Under the pieces are notes generated by a model. The model was not told where the DNA came from. It searched no databases and saw only the letters and a list, made by a program, of their open reading frames with translations. Positions 56,301-64,000 of a stretch of DNA of 64,000 nucleotides are shown piece after piece. Made by a program: the position numbers and the translations under genes. Each line of letters opens with the position of its first letter. Position 1 is the first letter of the stretch. This DNA comes from Staphylotrichum longicolle. Taxonomy: Eukaryota; Ascomycota; Sordariomycetes; Sordariales; Chaetomiaceae. The stretch is taken from the NCBI GenBank assembly GCA_019096155.1, contig JAHCVI010000004.1, positions 3,286,001 to 3,350,000 on the forward strand, in the 5' to 3' direction.

Positions 56301-59300
56301 TGCCGCGCCGGAGCATCCGACGTGGCATCGGCGTGTCGGTGACGAATGCCCTACCTTCTCGGACAGACATAAGACACGGTCGAGGAAGATGTCTCCTCCC
56401 CCACCTCTGTCACTAAACACGATGACCACCAAAAAGACCATTGCCATCCACGTCGAGCCGTCTCCGCTGGAGTCCCCTGGACAAGCCATCCGGGAGATTC
56501 AAGCGCAGCTCAAGAAGCTCGACTCGCTAGAACAGGCTACCCCCCAGAGCGCATCGCGGCGTATCGCGCTGCTCGAGGACCTCGAGCGGGAGATGGGACA
56601 GCAGGCGGAGCATTGGGAGGAGATCAAACACGACATGATCCGCGATTCGCTGTCCAGCATGCAGACCACTTCGCCAGCGGTTCAAGACTCGCGACACGCA
56701 TCCGTGGCCAGCACCATCAATATGATTCGCGACTCGACGCTCCGGCAGAGTATCGGCTCTGAACGCAGAGCCTCGCGCGTGGCTCGCATGCGCGGCAACG
56801 TCAACCCCAAGGTTCCGGAGGCATCGGTCCGGAACTCGGGCAGCCCGCAGCTGAGCAAGTGGCAGAAGCGGTTGACAGAGGCGCAGATGGACTATATGGA
56901 CGCGCAGCTGCTTCGCACCAGCAATGTCAACTTCTTGCAATTGTCGAGGGCTCAGTTGGCGAGCCCGACTCCTCCGGATTCGGATGATTCCGAGGACGAG
57001 GTTCCCTCGCTTCCCAAGCTCGAGGAGGTCAAGGTCGAGAAGCTGCCAGAAATCGACCGCAAATGCCCCTCACTCTGGGTGCCAAAATCAACTGTCTCAG
57101 CCGTGCCCAAGGGCCTCCTTTGGACCCCCGTGTTGAAGCCGGTCCTCGAGGCCGAGCCTGCGCTTCCTGGGCTGTCAGTCCGGCCGGCGCAGAGAAAGGA
57201 GGCGGCGCCTCTCCAGATCGAGAGCTCGCAACTCTGGCGCAAACCGTACAACACCGCCAACCGCTCAATGTCCGGTCTGTGGCGGCCGCTTTGGGCTTCA
57301 GCGGCGCCGCCGGCTGAACCAGTGGTGCGGGCGTCCCCCAAGACCGCCTCAACCTCGCAAAAGCCCCCGCGGCCGGTGACGCAACGGCCTGCTCGCCGCA
57401 ACAAGCGAGTCACGCTCCTCCCAGACATTCTCGAGAGCCCGGAGCCGCTTCCGGACAAGCGCGGGACTCTCGGCATCTTCCAGTTCCCGTGGGGCGAGAA
57501 ATCGGACACGGCGAGCATCCAGCCCCGACCTAGCATGTACATGGCCATGCCCGGCACCATGACCTCTGGCGGGCCGTCGCTCGGGATGGCGATGGATGCG
57601 CGCTCCAAGCAGCTCGAGCCTACCGAGTACTCTTCGTCATTCTTTGACGACTATGATGACGAAGATGATGGCAACGACGAGACTGATTCCGACGAGGACG
57701 AGAGTGATGACGACGGGTTCGACGATTCCACTCTGTGGGAGATTGCCAGCCTGCTCAAGACGGATGCCGTGCCCTCGAGGGATAGCCTGCTGCCGCCGGC
57801 ATCCGGCTCGGTGGTGTATGACTACATCGACGAGTTGGCCTCGGACGAGGACGCCCAAGAACAGTCAATCGTCATTGGTCTGGCCGAGCCCCGTGACCTC
57901 TTTGTTGAGCAGCAGCGTGACTCGGCAACGATCGAGAGCTCGACCCTGCTGATGCTCGAGGAGGCGCTCGAGTCGAGCCCGCCTGCGGCCAAGCCGGCCG
58001 TCAGGGGCTTACCTGCCAATCCGAAGGCGTCGTTGAAGACACAAGCCAGCGGCGCCGCCAATTCTCCTGCCGAGGCGACGCCGGCACCCGCAATGTCTCG
58101 GACGCTTCAGCAGACCGCCGAGGTCCAGAGGGCCGAGACCGCTCAGGAGCAAGGATCATCCGGCTTGTGGACTCCACCCAGCAAAGCGGATAAGCCTTCC
58201 GCACACAGAGGCTTGTTCGTCGCCGAGTCCAGCCGAGCCGGCTTCCGTGGCACGTCCGAGGAGCCGGCTGCAAAACACATGACTCGGACTCCACGCCCGG
58301 TTGTGCAAAAACCGCTGGATCGGTTGACTTCGACGTCCCTTTGGGTGCCCGAGGATCCCAAACAGAGTCAGCGGAGTTGGATACTAGGGGCTTCAACAGT
58401 CAAGCACCAGGGGCTCAAGCCTCAGCGTATCCAGGCGAGCGCTCAGGAGTGGAAGGCGGCTCTCAACGAGGCGATTGCAGCGAGCTACCCACGCATCAAA
58501 CGGATCAACGCCAGCCCTGCCGAGTGGAAAGCAGCGCTAGAAGAGGCCATCGCCCTCTCGGCCCGCGCACCCCCCGCACAAGCCCCGTTCAACCCGGCTG
58601 TCCAGCACCCCGTCTTTGCCGCCCGGTCTCTCGTCACCCGGTCCGAGTGGTTCCACCCGGCCGCCACGGGCTACACGTACGACGTCGCGGCCGTCCACCC
58701 GGTCTTCTTCGGCTCGCTGGCCATCACCTGCCCCGAAGACGCCGTCCACCCGGCCATCTCGGCGTACGCCGCCAAGAAGCTGCGCCGCCAGCGCTCCAAG
58801 CAGCGCTCCGACTCGAGCAGCCGCACCCGCAGCACCAGCCGCAGCCGGCGCAAGGACGACATCCGCGCGCAGATCCGCGCCCTCGAGCAGCAGGACGGCG
58901 CTGACGACGACGACAGAGGCCTAGTGTACACGTCCAGCGCCGCGCCCCCGCCGATCCCCGCCGCGGTCTTCCAGAGCGACAGCATCCAGGCCCAGATCGA
59001 GGCGCTCGAGCAGGAGCGGCTGTTTGTCGAGCGCGCCGCGCAGGAGGAGTACCGCCGCCGCACGACGACGACGATCACCACCACCACCACGGCCATGGCT
59101 GTTCCCGAGCCAGTCCTCGTCGTCGAGACGATGCCCGCGGGCGCCGAGACGGTGCAGGACCTGCAGCGGCGGATGAGCATGCAGATCCGCCAGTCGCTGG
59201 TGTTCTCCGCTCCCGCCGTCGCCACCACCATCAAGCCTAAGTCCAAACCATCAGTCACCGTCTCGACCGTCGAGATCTCCGCCCCTGTTTCTGTAACTCC

Positions 59301-59646
59301 CATCTCCAACCCCGCGACCCCGCAACCCGAACCGCACCTGAGCCCGCTCCTCTGGACCCCCTCGCCCCGGCCGGCTCCTGTCCCGTCACCCACGCCAGGC
59401 CTCTGGTCACCAGTGTCCCGCCCTCCTCCCGCGCCCAGCCCCTGGGCGGAGGAGGACGCCGACGCGGCGGCGCAGCGCGCGCGCCGGAGGCGGACGGTGC
59501 AGAAGAAGATGCGGCGGCAGGAGATTCTGGCGCAGATTGCGGCGGTGGAGAGGGGGGCGAATCCGTTTGTTGATTTTGCGGGGATGGGGCTGTGGGCGGG
59601 CAAGAAGGGGGTTGTTGTTGGTGGTGTGTTGGTGGGAGGGTGGTGA
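53392..59646 (+). CDS. Seven-TM protein with a 1,770-residue disordered, repeat-bearing tail
   Basis: I do not recognise a named family. Exons are 53392-53438, 53523-54099, 54155-54242 and 54293-59646 (2,021 residues), with all junctions in phase and no frame break. Residues 1-250 have seven hydrophobic segments (about 8-31, 46-72, 83-108, 116-140, 148-176, 192-215, 226-248), like fungal membrane receptors or scaffolds. The rest is Ser/Pro-rich and probably cytosolic. It carries about ten LW-centred motifs (SLWVPK, LLWTPV, QLWRKP, GLWRPLW, TLWEIA, GLWTPP, SLWVPE, LLWTPS, GLWSPV, GLWAGK) between residues 1166 and 2002; a tandem pair of EWKAALxEAIA units near 1623 and 1644; paired HPVF motifs; and four IxAQIxxLE-type helices near 971, 1759, 1800 and 1979. 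A very acidic block lies near 1365-1380. The design suggests a membrane-anchored multivalent scaffold; that is inference. Confidence 0.72.
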
Positions 59647-60196
59647 GGCCGAGGGGGCGGGGGGATTGGTTGCATAATGTGTGTGTGAGGAGGACGAGGG
59701 GGGTTGTGTTGAGGTATTAGGGATGGGTGACTCTTTGGGAGGGAGTGATGGATGTGAGAGAGTTGTCTGTAATACCCACCTGGCAGTTGTGTGAACACAG
59801 CCCAGCTGCTGTTGCCCCGTAATTTTCCTTCTTGTCCTTTTATGTATGTTGCTCCTTCCTTTCATTCGAAGTGAGTGCGGAATTTTCAATCCACGTCACT
59901 TTTCACCTTGAGACCCTCAGTCTCTGCCTGGGCTGGTAGAGCCTCCCAACATGATTACCAGACGAATCGGATCCGTACCAGGTACAGCAACATGACGGGT
60001 GGCGCGCCACAATCGGGGCGCAGCCAGCAACCCCCTCCTCGAGGCTTCCCAGAGCCTTGCGACGGTCGAGAACCGGCTCCCCTCATCTTGAACTTTCCCA
60101 AGCTTCAAAACCCTCTTGTTGTTCATCGCCACTCTAGCTTCCTGGAAGGAAACTTCCCAGGTCATCCCATAAGCAATTGAATCTTGAGCCGCAACA
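59647..60196 (+). other. Intergenic region before the ankyrin gene
   Basis: About 550 bp hold the 3' flank of the seven-TM gene (G-rich then T-rich) and the promoter and leader of the ankyrin gene. No gene is supported. Confidence 0.45.
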
Positions 60197-63100
60197 ATGG
60201 ACGACTCCAAAAACCTGCTTCATGCCATCCGAGCGAAGGACAGAGAGGCAGTACGGTTACTTCTCAAGAATACCACAAGCGTCTATTTTGACGATGCGCT
60301 CAGGATTGCTGCAGAAGCTGGTGACGCGCAAATTGTCACTCTCCTCCTCGACAAGGGCGCTCATCTTGATAGTGCACCAGGTAATGGAGGCACTGCTCTC
60401 AGAGCCGCTGTTAAGGCAGGAAACCTAGATGTCGTGCGCCTACTCCTCGAGAAGGGCGCTGACCCCGACCATGGGCCTGGGAACATTGGTTCGCCACTCA
60501 GGGTTGCAGCCGAGGCAGGGAATCTCGAAATCATACGGCTTCTCATCGAAAAGAGCGTGAACCTCGACAGTGCGCCCGGCAACACAGGGACTGCTCTCAG
60601 GGCCGCTGCGCAGGTGGGACATCAGCATGTGGTGCAGCTGCTTCTCGATAGAGGGGCCAGTATCAACGCTGCGCCAGGCCCTCCTGGCCACCCGCTCACG
60701 GAAACGCCCCTTGCAGCTGCTGCCAGGTTCGGCAACAAGGCCATGGTGGAGCTGCTGCTCGACAGGGGAGCGGACGTAAATGGGAATTCGGGGAGTGCGC
60801 TCGATGCCGCGGTGCGATATGGACACCAGGAAGTTGCAGCGCTGCTTCGTTCTAGGGGTGCGCATGAAGGCATTGCCCGCCCGGCTCACCCTCAAGCTTC
60901 AGGCTACTACTCTAAGTCTGATGCGAAAAAAGCCAAGAGCATACGTCCTCTCCTCAAAAAAAACCCCCCCCAGCAGACTGTACAGTCTGCCCGAGCGCTC
61001 ACCGTCTCAGAACCACTCAATGCCTCCTCAAACCTACTCACCATCGCTGCCTCAGACCTACTCGTCATCGCCGCCTCAGACCTACTCGCTGTCACCGCTT
61101 GTGGACGACTCGCCAAGCCGCTTGGACCTCCAGAGACCCCACACGCATCACTCTTATCATGAAAGCAGCAGCGACACGTACCGCCATCCTGATAGAAGAC
61201 ACGGCTACAAGCAAATCAGTGGGCGTGAGGAGATGCGTGGTCACTCTGAACGCTCACGGTTTACCAAAGACGCAGCCACCGCTCTCGAGACTGCGGTAAT
61301 CATGGGAGACGTGGAGGAGACCAGGACCCCTCTTCAACAGGCTGCTAGTTCCATGGGGCCCCGAACCTCTCTGGCTGACGCCCCAGCGACGGCCCTCCTC
61401 TACTTCAACCGGCCCCTTGTGACGGCCGCTATGAATGACGACGCTCACATTGCCAAGTTGCTTCTCGAGAGCCATGCAGATATCGACCTGCCACATCCCA
61501 TTTATGGGCCGCCCCTGCTCGCGGCCGCGTTAAAGGGTCACTGGAAAATGGTTGAATTGCTCATTTCATCTGGGGCAAAGGTGTCCAACGCTCTGCAGTG
61601 GCTCGACGGAGAACGGTCGAAGCAAGGTGGTGTGCTAGACCACCTCTATTCTTCATTTCAGGATCTTGACTGCGGCTCATCGTTACAGGCTCTAGACTTA
61701 TTGCGTCAACAATGTGGCACTTTGAACAATGCTATCATGGTGGCCGCTCAGCTTGGCATCGTGGACGTCAGAATCGACTCCATTGAGTGGGAGTGGGAGT
61801 TGCCGTCGGCCATTGAGTCACAATCCTGGGACTTGAGCTGGAGAAATGCATTGATTGTCATGCAGAATCCGCTCCGTCATCACTCTCTACAATCGGACCA
61901 GTTCTTGGCCATGACCTGGGATGAGTGGCTTGCGGATTACACACCTGCCCAGGACCGTGATGCCATCACACGCTTCTTGGCCTTGCTCATGAGGGCGGCC
62001 CATGAAGTGAATGAAGGTGTAATAGGTCGGTTTATCCTTCTTTGAGTTCTTCTCGGACATTAATTTTGCCAGTGCATGCCCGTCCTTCAGAGTGCAGACC
62101 GATCGATCTAATCATACCCTCGGAGCTGTACCGCAACTCGCTTGAACTTTCGCCCGATGGCAGTCTTGATTTGGCGGGCCAAGCCTCTGTGAGGATAACT
62201 GTGCATGAAGACAACTTGCGCGTCGCATTTCCTTACCCGGTGTCCGTCACTGAATTACCCCAGGTTGGGATCTTCCGGACGCTGGAATGGCTTTGCTTGA
62301 GCTTCCGCACCCCAGGAAGAGACCTTCAACACGAGCTTTCATTCGCAACATACCGCCTTGGACGTGACGAAAGCCTGCGAGAATTGGATGGCTCCAGAAC
62401 AGGCATGCGGCTGACCATGGCCCGGGAAACCAAACCTCTGCCGGAAATTGACCATGGGTGTTGGCGGACCTTATTTGACTCCTGCAACATTGTGCGACCA
62501 TCACCGTTTATGCTTTCATGGAAGGCACTCCATTCCCAAGACATGAAAGCAAGGTACAATCCGCCGGGGTCAGAGGGCTTTGGCGGCGGATTGGAGATGT
62601 CATTCGATCTGATGGTCTCACTCGCTGCCGTGGAGTACCCGCTCGTCATCAACGGCGGCGTTGTGCTCGTCGGCTACGAGACCGCTCTCATTCCTACCGA
62701 GGTCAACAAACAAGGCGATGCAGCACAGTTTCACCTGATCACTCACACAGGCGGCGATGACAATGGTGAGGGCGGAAATACAACGTTCAACCCCTACAAA
62801 GCGGACCTCTCCGGCCGCCTTCTTACCCCTGACGTAGAGCAGTTCCGCTCCATGCGCTGCTACCTGGGCTGGTGCGCGTCTGCTCAGCTTAACCTTGGCA
62901 CACGGCACCTCCCCGCCGACGTTCAGTACTCGGGAGCCCGCGAGACATCCAAGTCTACCGCCTTGGACGGCGTCGAGACTCTGTTCCAGCTCGGCGTCAG
63001 TCCAGCAGCGCCACTCTCGGCAGTCATCGGCGTGCAGGCCAACTACAAATTCATCAGCCACCGACGGCGTTTCACCCCTTTCAACGGATACTGCACCTTG

Positions 63101-63879
63101 TTGCGCGACACAGCGGCCAAAACTGTCGCCGTGTACGACGCCGCCAAGCGACGCGGGTGGCTGGTGCCCATGCTGAGTTTTGCTCTTACATATGGCACAC
63201 GCCTATGTTCTCAACTCCGTCGATGCTCCCGCCAATAACGTACCTTTTGTTGACGGACACGCCGACGCGGCCGAGCTGATCGCCGTTCTCGAACCCCTAG
63301 GCGAACATCCTATTCTCGGCCACACCAACGGAACAACCTCCCCGACACCAGACCATGGCCTACTCTTCCGTCAGCTCCTGCTCGGGCTGAGGACAAACCT
63401 CCTGAGCACGACCGAGGCGACGAAGCCGAGTACACACCGCACTCTCCACGGCTTTGAGTTCATGGACGTGGTACTGCCGCCGGACCGCGGCGCGTGCATG
63501 AAGACGGTCGAGTTCAAGTTCTCCTCGGCGAGCAACTCGTGGTTCCCCATCGCCAACGCCGCCGACGCGGTCATCGTCTGTGCCAACATCGGCGAGGTCA
63601 TCACGCCGGCCGCCTCAACCTCTTCTCCGCCGCGCCTCGGAAACCAGTGCAACACGCTCCCGGAAAAGTCGTGTTACCTGGCCGCCACCGTGCCGTGCCT
63701 TGACCGGATCGCACGCCGCAGAGGGTCCGAGCTGCCGCTTGCACCGGTCATCAACTCCACCTCGCCCAACGGCGCGGTTCTTCGCCCAGGTGGGAAATGT
63801 AATCACATCAAGATCTCCGACGACAGCTTCTGGGAGCTGCGCGGCAATCCGTTCGCCAGCTGCGGACATGGCGGGAGCA

Positions 63880-63920
<41 letters not shown>

Positions 63921-64000
63921 AGCGACGAGACATGCTGGGAGCGTGAGGACCTGGTTCAGTGTGTCAAGTCCCGTGGCGCATCGGACAAGCTCGTCCGCAT
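60197..64000 (+). CDS. Ankyrin-repeat protein with large conserved C-terminal region (3' partial, frameshifted)
   Basis: The start MDDSKNLLHAIRAKDREAV opens a run of about six ankyrin repeats (to roughly 60880) with an extended SAPGNxGTALRAA loop. A Pro/Ser linker follows, then two more ankyrin-like repeats (about 61400-61590). The frame changes at the adjoining A8/C8 runs (60956-60971). An intron at 62017-62072 joins AHEVNE to VHARPSECRPIDL in phase. The long C-terminal part has no named domain I can assign; landmarks are SFDLMVSLAAVEYPLVI, SMRCYLGWCASAQLNLGTRHL and RRGWLVPMLS-LLLHMAHAYV. This last junction needs one T removed from TTTT at 63178-63181. It resembles C-terminal regions I associate with ankyrin/NLR-like fungal proteins, but that is recollection only. 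The frame is open to the window end, beyond a poly-glycine run. Confidence 0.7.
61026..61097 (+). repeat. Three 24-bp units encoding PQTYS-type repeats
   Basis: Three head-to-tail 24-bp units start at 61026, 61050 and 61074. In the corrected frame they encode P-Q-T-Y-S-x-S-x repeats. The clean eight-residue period in that frame, and not in the upstream one, supports the frame change at 60956-60971. Confidence 0.85.
63882..63920 (+). repeat. (GGC)13 repeat, poly-glycine
   Basis: Thirteen GGC codons encode a glycine run in the open frame of the ankyrin gene, between GHGGSN and SDETCW. Confidence 0.9.

Noticed and set aside
13038..63240. Programmed ribosomal frameshifting as a shared mechanism
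   Set aside because: Breaks occur in unrelated genes, at runs of differing base and sign, without slippery heptamers or a common motif; sequencing error is far simpler.

Overview
The window is nuclear DNA of a filamentous ascomycete. It has GC-rich exons, short introns (about 50-110 bp) with GTRAGT-like donors and CAG/TAG acceptors, pyrimidine-rich leaders and long intergenic gaps. Gene content fits Pezizomycotina, most likely Sordariomycetes and probably Sordariales; the order-level guess is inference. All named genes are ordinary eukaryotic nuclear genes. I see no phage, plasmid, CRISPR array or intact transposon.

Layout: the 3' nine-tenths of NOT1, scaffold of the CCR4-NOT deadenylase (1-6376, +); a 4-kb gap; a GDS1-type winged-helix protein (10408-11813, +); an OMS1-like mitochondrial methyltransferase (13038-14442, -) divergent from an IMPACT/UPF0029 protein (14837-16569, +); an F-BAR/SH3 cytokinesis protein (17196-20379, +); seipin (21018-22524, +); a decayed or frameshifted unknown gene (22710-23934, -); a DUF7918-like acidic nuclear protein (25271-27273, +); NTF2 (28934-29786, +); TVP18 (30982-31668, +); AIM21 (35040-37859, +); an Argonaute (38975-42494, -); an NRAMP metal transporter (44022-46139, -); OPI3 (47009-47844, -) divergent from a membrane-anchored polyamine-synthase-fold protein (48347-50283, +); an FMN split-barrel protein (50420-51384, -); a 2,021-residue seven-TM protein with a huge disordered repeat-bearing tail (53392-59646, +); and an ankyrin protein with a large conserved C-terminal part, cut by the window end (60197-64000, +).

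Two signals stand out. First, at least eight genes (OMS1-like, the unknown at 23 kb, seipin, DUF7918-like, Argonaute, NRAMP, polyamine-synthase-like, ankyrin) each lose frame once or more, usually by one base in a C/G, A or T run, while protein similarity continues in the next frame. For three genes, adding a single base makes the total coding length divisible by three. Uncorrected homopolymer errors in the assembly are the simplest explanation, so these genes should not be read as pseudogenes or as programmed frameshifts without read-level evidence. Second, the seven-TM protein and the ankyrin protein have coherent, internally repeated architectures I cannot assign to a described system; they are the best candidates for new biology here.

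Functional themes are mixed, as expected in a fungal chromosome: mRNA decay and RNA silencing (NOT1, Argonaute), phospholipid and lipid-droplet biology (OPI3, seipin), actin and septation (AIM21, F-BAR/SH3), transport (NTF2, TVP18, NRAMP). No biosynthetic cluster is evident.
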